Assembly (NCBI GenBank): GCA_046199005.1
Contig: CP176050.1
Coordinates: 4,397,160 to 4,461,159 of the forward strand
Direction: 5' to 3'
From: Ascidiimonas sp046199005
Lineage (GTDB): Bacteria > Bacteroidota > Bacteroidia > Flavobacteriales > Flavobacteriaceae
DNA length: 64,000 nucleotides
Part shown: one piece after another, positions 17,234 to 27,127 of the stretch
Layout: each line of letters begins with the position of its first letter
How positions within the stretch are numbered: the stretch's first letter is position 1
Program-made: the position numbers and the translations under genes
Notes under the pieces: model-generated
Seen by the model: only the letters and a program-made list of their open reading frames with translations
The model's database searches: none
Told to the model about the DNA's origin: nothing

Positions 17234-19787
17234 GAGTTTCTTCTTTTAAATTAATAATTTTTTTCTCTTGTGGTTTTGTACCAAAAGACAGTTTAAATAC
17301 TAAAATCATCGCTGGTAAAAAGAAAAGATCACACACCAGACCTACCATTATCGCCAGAAAACCGAATCGTCCCATATTGGAAGTACCGGCAGCAGCAGCT
17401 ATCGACATGATACCAAAACCAAGTCCTAGTACCAATGATGTAAAAACTAATGCCTGTCCTGCTTCTTTCATCGTATCTTTTAACGCTCGTTTAATATTAC
17501 CATCCTTTATAACTTCATGACGATATTCTGTAAGAAATGTTACAGTATCATCTACAGAAATACCAATAATAATTGGAGCGAGCATCATCGTATAAAAGTC
17601 TAATGGGATTCCCAGAAGGCCTAAAAGTCCGAAAGTCATAATTGCCGGAAGGAGGTTCGGGAACATAGCCGCAGCACCTACTTTAACCGATCCAAAAACA
17701 AGAAGAAGAATGATACAGATGGCAATAAATGCAACCCCAAAACTTTGAACTTCATTTTTAGTTAAATAGTCAGAAGTCTGCATGGCAAGTGCAAAAATAC
17801 CCGTTGTAGATACTGTAGTCTCTGCATAATCATTTTTTAATGAATTCACCATCTCCTGAATATCGGCTTTCATACTTTCAAATACATTACTGTATTCATA
17901 AGAACCATAATTATGAAGGGATATTTTGATATTCGCTTTCTGATAATTATCTCCCACAAGTCTTTTTCGATCTTCAGGATTGGCACTGTTGAACATGAAT
18001 AACGTTTGTGACAATACCTGACGATCATCAGGGATTACATACTTCTCTTCTCTTCCCTGATTTAGTTTTTTATAAGCGTCTTTCGCAACATCTGCTAATG
18101 AAGACGTCATTACTACATATTTACTGTACTTTTCTTCAAACTTGCGTTGTAGTTTATCCAACGATTTTAACACAGCCGGATCTTTAAATGCATCCTCTTT
18201 GCCCAAATCCAAAAACACAACCATACTATAGGCACCCATCATTTTATCATCGGCAACTTCTACACTTTTTCTAAAATGAGAATCATCTGGGTATTGGTCG
18301 AGCATATTAGAGTCGATTTTTATCTGTAACGCTCCATAAACACAAACCGCAATCACGATCATAAAAAAGAGGAGTATCGGGATAGGTCTCTTTTCTACAA
18401 ACGGAACAGTTTTGCTTAACACCTTTTGCATGATCCCTGCAAAATTTGGAAAGATGCTCCCAATTTTTGAAAACCATTTCTTTTTAGGCTTGTCTGTATT
18501 GCTCCACGGTTTCCATATATCCATTAAAATTGGAAGCAGGTAAATCGTGAAGAAAAATGCTAAAAATATCCCCAGTGTAGACATGATAGCAAAGGTTTGA
18601 ATAGGCACTACAGGAGTGATATTTAAAGCAATAATACCTACCATATTGGTGGTCGCAGTGAGTAACAACGCAGTACCGGTACTGGCATATATTTTGCGCA
18701 TGGAAGAACGGTGGTCAACCTTCTTATTTCGCAGAAAAGAATATCCAGACATGATATGAACCGAATCTGCAATACCTACTGTCAAAATAAGTAATATGGT
18801 CAAAATAAGAAAGCCTGTTACGGTAAGACCCAGAAGTGCCGAGATACCAAGTGTCCAAATTGTACTTAAAATTACAATGGTAAGCGACCACGTTACCGCA
18901 GAAAATGAACGGAAAAAATACCATAATAGAAAGATCATGATAAAGACTGCCGCCATATAAAGGTCTGCCATCTCATCGATCATATCAAGATCATACTCTG
19001 CGGCAGGTGTATTTCCTACAGGAAAATATTCAAAATGTTCTGCGTATTTAGGCTGATCAATAATTTCTCTTATTGCTTCATTGAGTCGAAGATAATCTAC
19101 TTGATCTGTGGGTTTAAATTCTATGGGAGTCTCCGTAGGCTCCGTAGCACTTAAGGTAATATCGTCTAGTACTAAATCATCTACTTGCACCTCATTATTT
19201 ACTGGGATCGCACCAAAATCGGTATCCAGATAGATTCCTCCATACTGCCGATCTTTTGAAAAGTATTGCAACGGGAATTGTCTTTCATTTTTAGCTATCT
19301 GATAAAGCTCTTCTCGTTTTTCCTTACTTTTAGGAATGGTGTCTCCCACCAATGGCCGCGCGTATAGAAAATCGTCTTTAACGGTTAATACTCTTGCATT
19401 GATAAGCGTATTTACCTTTACGATATGATCTAAGGCAGATTCTTCACCTTCTTCTAAAGTGTTTCTGTAATTTAAAAGCTCATCCTGAATTCCTTTAAGA
19501 AGCGTAAGCGATTTTTCCGAAAAAACATCTCCGTCTTTTGGTTTGTAAATGATATAAGCACCGTCTTCACTTCCAAATTGAGCGTGGTATTCATTAAAAG
19601 CAATTTTGGCAGGATTATCGTCACGAATCCATCCCTCAATGGTCATGTCTGTTCTGAGGTTACTCAGATTAATAATGAGAAATACGGTCGCTGCGATAAA
19701 CAGAAACAAGTACAACCACTTTCTTTTCAATACTCTGTCTGGAACGCTGCTAATGAAACGTGAGACAGGATTAAGTATGTTTTTCAT
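17217..19787 (-). CDS. RND/MMPL-superfamily exporter
   Basis: 856 residues in the two-fold RND plan: one N-terminal transmembrane helix (about 25-42), a periplasmic loop, a five-helix bundle (about 270-425), a second N-type helix (about 470-490), a second loop and a second bundle (about 690-835). It resembles the predicted exporters of the RND superfamily (COG1033) and MMPL lipid transporters rather than tripartite drug pumps; no membrane-fusion protein is encoded nearby. With the overlapping LolA-like gene and the DUF1302-like barrel of the same operon it forms a set known from lipid and hopanoid export loci. It probably exports the polyketide or a lipid carrying it. Confidence 0.92.
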   Translation of the reverse strand: MKNILNPVSRFISSVPDRVLKRKWLYLFLFIAATVFLIINLSNLRTDMTIEGWIRDDNPAKIAFNEYHAQFGSEDGAYIIYKPKDGDVFSEKSLTLLKGIQDELLNYRNTLEEGEESALDHIVKVNTLINARVLTVKDDFLYARPLVGDTIPKSKEKREELYQIAKNERQFPLQYFSKDRQYGGIYLDTDFGAIPVNNEVQVDDLVLDDITLSATEPTETPIEFKPTDQVDYLRLNEAIREIIDQPKYAEHFEYFPVGNTPAAEYDLDMIDEMADLYMAAVFIMIFLLWYFFRSFSAVTWSLTIVILSTIWTLGISALLGLTVTGFLILTILLILTVGIADSVHIMSGYSFLRNKKVDHRSSMRKIYASTGTALLLTATTNMVGIIALNITPVVPIQTFAIMSTLGIFLAFFFTIYLLPILMDIWKPWSNTDKPKKKWFSKIGSIFPNFAGIMQKVLSKTVPFVEKRPIPILLFFMIVIAVCVYGALQIKIDSNMLDQYPDDSHFRKSVEVADDKMMGAYSMVVFLDLGKEDAFKDPAVLKSLDKLQRKFEEKYSKYVVMTSSLADVAKDAYKKLNQGREEKYVIPDDRQVLSQTLFMFNSANPEDRKRLVGDNYQKANIKISLHNYGSYEYSNVFESMKADIQEMVNSLKNDYAETTVSTTGIFALAMQTSDYLTKNEVQSFGVAFIAICIILLLVFGSVKVGAAAMFPNLLPAIMTFGLLGLLGIPLDFYTMMLAPIIIGISVDDTVTFLTEYRHEVIKDGNIKRALKDTMKEAGQALVFTSLVLGLGFGIMSIAAAAGTSNMGRFGFLAIMVGLVCDLFFLPAMILVFKLSFGTKPQEKKIINLKEETHEVVH

Positions 19788-19988
19788 AAAATACGTTTTG
19801 ATGATTTAATAACTAGTGATCTATTTTGGTTAAATATTCTATTTTTCACTCCTGTTTAGGTAGACCATATCTCAATTGCATCTTAGCAAGTTTTACGAGG
19901 GTCAAACAGAATTCATGATGTTTAATTCGAAATCTGATCGGGTAGAATTTTTAGGTATTGAAACCGTGAATCATAAAAAAAGAGGTTA

Positions 19989-22900
19989 CTATTTCTTACT
20001 GGTCACTGGCTTTTTTAGTAATTCTTTAATGGTCCTGGCGATTTCTTCGCTTTGTGCTTTCTCTGTGATTGAAAAATGATCTGCTTCTATCGGATTGATT
20101 TGAATTCGGTTTGTAAATAACTTATTCCATCCATAATCTTCTGGAAGCTCTTCGTATCCTTCCATGTAACCTTCGGTAGCACGAAATAACACTGTGTTAA
20201 TTCTTGAAGTTAATTTTGAAGGTTTGTAAGCCCTACAGCTTGCGTCCATTGTTTTCGCTATTTCATAGGTAGCGGAGAATTGTTCTTTAGGAATCGTAAA
20301 GCCATTTTTACAAATAGCATCGTATAGGTAGTCGAACTGTTCTCTTTCTGGTAGTTTCCTAAGTTTATCTGCATCTAACTCCAATTTTGAATCCGGAGAA
20401 GTAGTAAATTTTCCCTGAAAAACTCCGATAATCTCGTCTACAATATCTATTACCTTTTGTTTTGGTGAAAAGCTATCCAAAAAACTTATCAATTCGATCT
20501 TTTCTTTTTTCTTATGTAAGATCTTAGCCATTTCAAATGCTATCATACCTCCATTAGATAAACCGAGTAGTCGATAAGGTCCTTTTGATTGTATTTTTTG
20601 AATTGCGTTAACATTCTCTTTTGCAATTTTTTCAATCGTAATTTCCTCGGGCTTAGCATTCTCGGGCATGGCAAATTCCAAACCATAAAAAGGCTGTTCT
20701 GCTCCTAATGCCTTCACCAGGTGTTGAAAGGCTAGGGTTGTTCCATTTCCTCCCGGTGATACAGCGAATATAGGTGTTTCGCTTCCGGTTGGTTGTAGTG
20801 GTACCAAAACCGATAAACTTGTGTCTGTTTTTTGTTTTATTTTAATCGCTGTAGCGTTTTTTTTGCTTTTCGCTTCCTTCTCATCCGTGGTAACTACCAG
20901 TCGCTGTACTTTTTCAGCGTACGTATCTGTCAAATATCCGGCAAGACTATTAATATCGGTATTATTGAAAATAATTGCAGGAGACATGGTAATGTCTAAG
21001 AGGTTCATCGTATTAGAAACAAAAGTTCCTATATCTATAGAATTAAGACCCAGTTCAAGAAAATTAGTTTTCGTATCCACCTTAAGAATTGGTACTTTTA
21101 ATAACAAGCCTATTTGCTGTTGTAAAAACAACACCATTCTTTCTTTAGGTCTCGGGAATTGATTGCTTTCAGATTTCCCCTCCGTTACATAAAAAAACCA
21201 TTCTGGTGAGGTTACCTTTGCTTCTTCACTTTCTTTTATTGATTTCTGATTATTCTGAGAGTTTCCATTGAGATTTATCAAAGGCTTTTTTTCACCGCTT
21301 ATCTCTACCCAATACCTAGTTTCGTAAAACGGATACAAAGGTAAGGAGATCGGGTGCACCTGAATCTCGTTCCAAATCGATTTCCAGGGAACTTCAAGGC
21401 CTGTGATCCACAACTTTGCTAATTTTTCCCATCGATCTTTTTGTGATGTTTGCTCAATTAACATTTGAGCCATATCATCTGTGAAGATTCCGTTTAAAGG
21501 GTTCTCATTTGCTTTTTGCGCGCTGCCGAAAAATATTCCATCCTTTTCAAGAGAGGTGTTTTTTCTTTCTACACCATTTCTTGCCTTTTCTAGTTTTTCA
21601 ATCAGCTCTTCCAGAGAATTGCAAATAATCACCAATCTTTCCTCTAAAGCTTCCCGACCTATTTGTGAGGTATAAACAATATTTAAGAATTGAGACGCGT
21701 CTACTCCGGGTAGAAAATCTACATACGTATCAATACTCTTCAGAAGTCTGTTTTGATCTTTTGCTGATAGCACAAACAATTGAGGGTCTTTGGGTATCCT
21801 ATTACCCGATAGACCATTTTTAGGCTGGTACTCCTCCAGAAGTATGTGCACATTAACGCCGGTATCTGCAAACGAATTAATTCCTGCCCTGATTAATTTA
21901 TGCTCATCCTTTCTGAGCGTATCGAATGGTATTTCATTATCTGCAAAATAAATAGGATGCTTAGGATTATCCAGATCAATAAAAGTATTCGTTTTCTTTT
22001 TTGAAATCGTTGCAGGAAACTTTTTATGCTGCATTGAAAGAGACAGTTTTATCAAGGCTGCCAGGCCATTTACTGATTCCAGATTACCTAAGTTACCTTT
22101 TAAGCTCCCTAACGCACAACTCTTATTCTTCGAATTTATTTGTTTAAATGCATTTTTAATTCCCTCATATTCAAATGAGTCTCCCCATTTCGTAGCGTAA
22201 CCATCAACTTCAATATAATCTACATTTTGTGGCTCAATAGACGCATCTTCGTAACAATTACTTATCACATTGGTGATCGATTCTGTATCTACTTCCTGCA
22301 TAAAACGAGCCTTACCTCTATTGTTCTGATGACTATTTTTTATGACTCCATAAATCTTATTGTTGTCTTTTTCTGCATCTGAAAGCCTTTTTAGCACAAC
22401 GGAAGCTACTCCTTCTCCTCTTGTAAAACCATTGGCAGCTTCATCAAATACTGCGCAAGATCCATCGGGAGATAACATTCCGTATTTGGAAAGCGCTATA
22501 TAGTCTTCAGCAAACATATTTAAAGAAACACCCCCTACCACAGCCAAATCACTTTCTCCATTTAACAAAGCATGATAAGCTCTGTTGATCGCTACTGCTG
22601 AACCTGCACAATTTACATTGAATGACTCACTGGGGCCATTGAAGTCAAAAACAAAAGAAATTCGGTTTGCAAGGTAGTAGGTAGGGCTGGAAGAAGAAAA
22701 AACCGGTAGATTATCGCCTAATTGTAATCTGTCTATGTTATTTCTGAGATAATGTTCATATTCTGAGTACTCATAGCTTACATATACCCCTGTATTTGTC
22801 CCTTTCAAGTGAGCCGGATTTATTCCTCCATCCTGAAATGCTTTGTATGCTTCCTGAAGCAACAAACGTTCCTGAGGATCCATTAGTAAGGCTTCCTCTT

Positions 22901-23750
22901 CGTGAATGCCAAAAAATGCAGCATCAAAACAATCAAAATTATCAATCAATGCGGCCCATTTAGAGTTCGTTTTACCGGGAACAGCTTCTTCGGCATAGTA
23001 TTTTTTCCAATCCCATCGAGATGAAGGGATCTCACGTATGCTATTTTTCTTATCGATCAGATTTTTCCAGTAGGCTGGTGCATTTGGTGCATCCGGAAAA
23101 TTACAGCTGATCCCCACGATCGCAATATCGTTTTGATCTATTTTAACAGTTTGCCTGTTCGTACCAGAAACATTTGGATGCTGGCTCATCTCTAGAGGAG
23201 CATCGATCGTTTCATCTATTATATTATAATGGTTGAGCAATTCGTCTAGATGCCCCGTAACCAAGGTGTCAGCAACCTCTTCAATTGTCCTGAATTTCCG
23301 ATAGCTTAAATCAATCGAAAATTCCTGTTGTATTCTCTCTAATACATTTCGGTTTACACCTTCATTATTCCTTGATACAGTACTCCGTTGAGTATCTATC
23401 TTCCGAACACGCTCGGGAGATTTAGATATCTCGCGATAAACCGGTTCTTGAATTACTTGTGTTGCTTTCGTCGTTTCAATTACTTGAGCTGGCACCTCTT
23501 CCTGATCGTCTTCTACAGTTATTTCTTCTATGGTGGTTGCCAGTTCTTTGATGGTATTCACCTCTGTAAACTGAGCTGGAGTGATCGAAATATTCATTTC
23601 TTTCGACAGATTAGACATTAATTCCATCGCAATGATGGAATCCATTCCGAAGCTATCAAAATCAGCATCCACATCAACTTTTTCCAAAGGCAGTTTAAGC
23701 GTTTTGGAAACTATATTTTTTACTTGCGTAAGTACTTTTGACTCTGCCAC
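19989..23750 (-). CDS. Terminal PKS protein: ACP - KS0 - ACP - thioesterase
   Basis: 1253 residues, GTG start, 17 nt after the aminotransferase stop. Domains: ACP 1-80 (FGMDSII, Ser38); linker with an ACP-like helical stretch (about 130-175); KS about 207-650; ACP about 855-940; type I thioesterase about 985-1250 (LGLSNGG, Ser1065; later EADHFSI with the likely catalytic His). The KS keeps its Cys (Cys381 in NCAGS) but both catalytic histidines are replaced: Asp516 in EVDGYAT for EAHGTGT, Asn556 in NLGNLE for NIGHLE. It is therefore a non-condensing KS0. The second ACP has GLNSI (Asn903-Ser904) instead of GxDSx; the phosphopantetheine Ser remains. The TE marks the chain-release end of the assembly line. 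The N-terminal ACP may complete the split KS-DH* module at the end of the 3521-residue PKS. Confidence 0.92.
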   Translation of the reverse strand: MAESKVLTQVKNIVSKTLKLPLEKVDVDADFDSFGMDSIIAMELMSNLSKEMNISITPAQFTEVNTIKELATTIEEITVEDDQEEVPAQVIETTKATQVIQEPVYREISKSPERVRKIDTQRSTVSRNNEGVNRNVLERIQQEFSIDLSYRKFRTIEEVADTLVTGHLDELLNHYNIIDETIDAPLEMSQHPNVSGTNRQTVKIDQNDIAIVGISCNFPDAPNAPAYWKNLIDKKNSIREIPSSRWDWKKYYAEEAVPGKTNSKWAALIDNFDCFDAAFFGIHEEEALLMDPQERLLLQEAYKAFQDGGINPAHLKGTNTGVYVSYEYSEYEHYLRNNIDRLQLGDNLPVFSSSSPTYYLANRISFVFDFNGPSESFNVNCAGSAVAINRAYHALLNGESDLAVVGGVSLNMFAEDYIALSKYGMLSPDGSCAVFDEAANGFTRGEGVASVVLKRLSDAEKDNNKIYGVIKNSHQNNRGKARFMQEVDTESITNVISNCYEDASIEPQNVDYIEVDGYATKWGDSFEYEGIKNAFKQINSKNKSCALGSLKGNLGNLESVNGLAALIKLSLSMQHKKFPATISKKKTNTFIDLDNPKHPIYFADNEIPFDTLRKDEHKLIRAGINSFADTGVNVHILLEEYQPKNGLSGNRIPKDPQLFVLSAKDQNRLLKSIDTYVDFLPGVDASQFLNIVYTSQIGREALEERLVIICNSLEELIEKLEKARNGVERKNTSLEKDGIFFGSAQKANENPLNGIFTDDMAQMLIEQTSQKDRWEKLAKLWITGLEVPWKSIWNEIQVHPISLPLYPFYETRYWVEISGEKKPLINLNGNSQNNQKSIKESEEAKVTSPEWFFYVTEGKSESNQFPRPKERMVLFLQQQIGLLLKVPILKVDTKTNFLELGLNSIDIGTFVSNTMNLLDITMSPAIIFNNTDINSLAGYLTDTYAEKVQRLVVTTDEKEAKSKKNATAIKIKQKTDTSLSVLVPLQPTGSETPIFAVSPGGNGTTLAFQHLVKALGAEQPFYGLEFAMPENAKPEEITIEKIAKENVNAIQKIQSKGPYRLLGLSNGGMIAFEMAKILHKKKEKIELISFLDSFSPKQKVIDIVDEIIGVFQGKFTTSPDSKLELDADKLRKLPEREQFDYLYDAICKNGFTIPKEQFSATYEIAKTMDASCRAYKPSKLTSRINTVLFRATEGYMEGYEELPEDYGWNKLFTNRIQINPIEADHFSITEKAQSEEIARTIKELLKKPVTSKK

Positions 23751-23767
23751 TTTTTAGGAATTAAAGG

Positions 23768-25528
23768 TTATTGGTTAAATCTTCTCAGATCTTGAATTAA
23801 GAAACTCCTGAGTTTTTCAATTTGTGAATTCGCCAGGGCATGCTCAGGTTTTGCGGAGGTTGTCTTGATAGGGGTGTTAGTCTTTATTGGTTGAGCTGCA
23901 TTTTCTACTGGTTTGGTTTTTTCTATTTCCACCTCATAGAAAAATCCTTCTTTGATAAGTGTTTTTAAACTCTTCTTAACTGCTTCTATAACCTCTCTTA
24001 TATCCTGATCTGTATGAGCCGTAGTTATAAAACAATTGCCCTGAATATTGGTTTCAACACCGTTCATCCGCATTAGAATAAACATAAGTGCCTCCGTGAT
24101 TCCCCAATAGCTATCGATATACCTGAAGCGAAAAAGTGAACCAAAATGATCGATAGTTATAGGCAAATTATTTTCAATGAAAAACTGATTGAGCTCTTCA
24201 ACCATTCTGGTAGTTTTGTTATTGAGGTTACAGTAAAGGTTTTTACAATTCCCGACCACCTTTGTACAGTTGTTACAACCTTCTACATCTTTCTTTATCT
24301 CGCTCATGGTTGCACACGCTGCAGCAATTTTTAATGGGTTTTGAGAATGCGTTCCTCCCATACCTACCTTCTTGGATTTTGGCATGGAATCGTCTTCAAA
24401 CTGCCAGGTACCTCCATCTATCAGGTCCATAAAGCGTTCAGACCCTGCGACCACTCCTGTTGGCAATCCGCCACCAGGTATTTTACCATAGGTTGAGATG
24501 TCTGGAGTTATATTAAAAACACCTTGTGCTCCCTTGGGTCCTACTCTGAAACCTGTAATCATTTCATCAAAGATCAGTGGAATGTCTTTTTCCAGCGTAA
24601 GGGTTCGCAGTTCTTTGAGAAACTCAATCGGCTTATTGTAAATATGTCTTGACTGAACCGGCTCTACAAGAACACCTGCGATTTCGTCGGAAAGACTTTC
24701 AATAATATCTAATGATTCCTTCGCTCCGTATTTAAGCACGATAATCTGTTCTGCAAATTCCTGAAGCATTCCCGGGCCTGCTGCAAGACTATTCCCCTGC
24801 ATATCTCTCATTGCCATGACGACATCAGACAGTCCGTGATAAGCTCCTTCAAAAAGTGCAATTTTCTTCTTATTCGTAGCAGCCCTCGCGATTCGGGTTG
24901 CTACCATAACGGCCTCTGTTCCCGACTGCGTGAACAATACCCGGTCATGCCCTGTAAGTTCACTAATGATCTTACTTGCTTTGTGTATCGTTTCAGAGTA
25001 TCCTGCTAATGGAATTCCTCTATCAAGTGCCGCTTTTACAGCATCCACTAGAAAGGCGGGTTTATGCCCGTATAGATTCACTCCCATATCTCCAGAGATG
25101 TCTATGTATTTATTTCCATCTATATCGTATACATAGGCACCTTCTGCTTTTTCATAGGTGATCTGAAAATGCATTTGTTTTAAATCTTTGATCAGGTGAA
25201 AAGTTCTTCGCTGATCTACAAAGTGGAAATGATTGTCCGGAACATTCTTTTTAGACTTTGGTACAAATTTGTCATACTCTTCAGAAAGTTTTTTGATGAA
25301 TTCTCTATGGGTATCTTCCAAATCTCTTTGGTCTATAGGCATCAATCTTTTTGAAGCAGAAAAATCAGAACCGGGTTCATTCGTAACTCCTGATAATCTT
25401 GATCTAATCTTTGAAATAAGTGCTAGTTTATCGGTTTCAGAAAGACCATCGAAGATTTGAATGGCTTCTTTTTTCTCGATTCTTTTTGAAATAATTTTAT
25501 CTACTATTTCATTGTCTATTGTTTGCAT
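23768..25528 (-). CDS. Class III aminotransferase, PKS-associated (glutamate-1-semialdehyde aminomutase type)
   Basis: 586 residues from ATG at 25528; an upstream TTG at 25561 is in frame and cannot be excluded. Fold type I PLP enzyme of the GSA-aminomutase/AMT group: LFTQSGTEAVM contacts the cofactor, FDEMITGFR gives the PLP Asp, and STYGKIPGGG gives the Schiff-base Lys349. Similar AMT domains are fused into lipopeptide PKS/NRPS enzymes and put an amino group on the beta carbon of an ACP-bound ketoacyl chain; here the enzyme is free-standing. It has an N-terminal extension of about 100 residues and a flexible C-terminal tail rich in Lys, Pro and Thr that could dock. Near residue 415 is a four-cysteine insert (CX2CX6CX4C), unusual for the family. 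Confidence 0.9.
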   Translation of the reverse strand: MQTIDNEIVDKIISKRIEKKEAIQIFDGLSETDKLALISKIRSRLSGVTNEPGSDFSASKRLMPIDQRDLEDTHREFIKKLSEEYDKFVPKSKKNVPDNHFHFVDQRRTFHLIKDLKQMHFQITYEKAEGAYVYDIDGNKYIDISGDMGVNLYGHKPAFLVDAVKAALDRGIPLAGYSETIHKASKIISELTGHDRVLFTQSGTEAVMVATRIARAATNKKKIALFEGAYHGLSDVVMAMRDMQGNSLAAGPGMLQEFAEQIIVLKYGAKESLDIIESLSDEIAGVLVEPVQSRHIYNKPIEFLKELRTLTLEKDIPLIFDEMITGFRVGPKGAQGVFNITPDISTYGKIPGGGLPTGVVAGSERFMDLIDGGTWQFEDDSMPKSKKVGMGGTHSQNPLKIAAACATMSEIKKDVEGCNNCTKVVGNCKNLYCNLNNKTTRMVEELNQFFIENNLPITIDHFGSLFRFRYIDSYWGITEALMFILMRMNGVETNIQGNCFITTAHTDQDIREVIEAVKKSLKTLIKEGFFYEVEIEKTKPVENAAQPIKTNTPIKTTSAKPEHALANSQIEKLRSFLIQDLRRFNQ

Positions 25529-25615
25529 GGCATATATGTTTGGTGTCTTTGAAAGAGACAAAGTTTTTAACTTGTAAAGTTTTCCTCGGTTTATTTTCGA
25601 ATGGTATGGAGTCTT

Positions 25616-27070
25616 CTAAAACAACAATTGTATTTTAAAGGCGAATTGTTGTTGTTCCCTAAATTGAAACAGACCGCTTCTTTCATCATTTGTAATAGGA
25701 ACCAATGTGTCGAGCGATAAGGTGATATTATCGTTCCATTTATAAGCCGCAGAAAGTAAATTGAAAGAGGTAAAATAAGGCCAATTTACTAACGAAATTA
25801 GGTTTACAGATAGATCATTTTTTAAAAATTGCTTTCCGTAACTCAAAAACAGACTGTAATCGTTTCTTGGAACCCCTGTGATTTCATTTGTCCAGTCTAA
25901 TATATGATTGTGCACTAACTCTAATCCGTAAGTCGTTCTGCTATCAGGTGCATATTCAAAACTGAGTGTTGAATCAAATGCATCTCGTTCTATTAGTTGC
26001 AGGTTTGCATCGTTATAGGTTCTAGGAAATTTGAACGCAGCTTCTCCTCTAATTAACAAATTACCCACAGCATAGTTAAAACTACTCCCCAAGGTAGTAA
26101 ATCTTCTTTCGCTCTCCAGAATTACGTCGGAATCTACCTCACGGCGTGTTATGTTGTTATCGATCAAACTTGTGGCAATAATGCTGATATCGCTTTTTCC
26201 AAATGTCTTCTTCCAACGTATGCCATATTCAAATGAATTGCTCGCTGCTTTTTCCTGTTCAATAGTTACATTTCTGCCTTCAAAAGGATCAACGAAGAAT
26301 CTGGTACCTTCTTCCGGGAACAGATTAAATCTGGCATTGGGTACAAAGAAACCACTCCAGTTACCAATAGAAGAATACAGATTAAGAGAAAGCATGAACT
26401 GCCCGAGTCTTAACTCATCAATATTTAAATTTAAAGGATCTCGAAAATCGAAAGGATTTATTTCATCTACGACAGCGGCAAAATCAGATTCTCCCCATGC
26501 TAATGTTTGAATACCTACCTTAATACTGGTAAGGCCAAAACTATACTGGAGGTATGCATTTCTGGTAATGGAACCAAAGGCCAACTCTCTTCTTCGTTCA
26601 TTATCATTTATAAAGAAATTAATAGGTCTGCTTCTGGCGTCTCCTTCGAGAAAGGTAAAGAATTTGGTGTCTAACTGTAAAAAGAAATTATTGAATAAAA
26701 ACTTCGAGTATTCCACCCGAAAAGCAAATCTGTTTTTTATCAGCTCATCCGGTTTGGTGAATTTATATGTCAGTTCATAACTAATTCCCAGTCTCGTAGG
26801 CTCAAAAACATACTTTTTCCAAAAAGATCCTGTGGTGCTATCTGCAACTACTTCCTGTTCCTCTTCGTTTGGAAACATCCCTGTATCATCGGTCAACATA
26901 TCTAAAAGACTCGGCCCTATACTGTCTAATGGTTTTTGCGACGTTGAATCGGTGGGTGTAGGCGTTTGACCATAAAGAATTACATTCCCGATGATCATAT
27001 AGCATTGAACAAATACTATTAATTTTATGATCCTTGAAGGTATTGAAGGATCTTTCTTAAGCAACTTCAT
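25616..27070 (-). CDS. DUF1302-like outer-membrane beta-barrel protein
   Basis: 484 residues with an N-terminal signal segment ending near LYGQ (about residue 35). The rest is a series of amphipathic beta strands ending in a terminal Phe (QLLF), as expected of an outer-membrane barrel. The LAWGESDFAAVVDEINPFD stretch matches the WGES signature of DUF1302 proteins. DUF1302 barrels are often encoded with RND/MMPL exporters and LolA- or DUF1329-type periplasmic proteins, and both such partners (RND, LolA-like) are in this operon. It probably is the outer-membrane part of the export route, although its gene lies between two biosynthetic genes rather than next to the RND gene. Confidence 0.8.
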   Translation of the reverse strand: MKLLKKDPSIPSRIIKLIVFVQCYMIIGNVILYGQTPTPTDSTSQKPLDSIGPSLLDMLTDDTGMFPNEEEQEVVADSTTGSFWKKYVFEPTRLGISYELTYKFTKPDELIKNRFAFRVEYSKFLFNNFFLQLDTKFFTFLEGDARSRPINFFINDNERRRELAFGSITRNAYLQYSFGLTSIKVGIQTLAWGESDFAAVVDEINPFDFRDPLNLNIDELRLGQFMLSLNLYSSIGNWSGFFVPNARFNLFPEEGTRFFVDPFEGRNVTIEQEKAASNSFEYGIRWKKTFGKSDISIIATSLIDNNITRREVDSDVILESERRFTTLGSSFNYAVGNLLIRGEAAFKFPRTYNDANLQLIERDAFDSTLSFEYAPDSRTTYGLELVHNHILDWTNEITGVPRNDYSLFLSYGKQFLKNDLSVNLISLVNWPYFTSFNLLSAAYKWNDNITLSLDTLVPITNDERSGLFQFREQQQFAFKIQLLF

Positions 27071-27127
27071 CTAAAATCTTTGATTATAGTTAAAAACAAC
27101 TGTTTTTTAAAAGGGTAGAAATTGCTT

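Noticed and set aside
25529..25561. TTG start 11 codons upstream for the aminotransferase
   Set aside because: The ATG at 25528 is more likely; the upstream TTG is kept only as an alternative.
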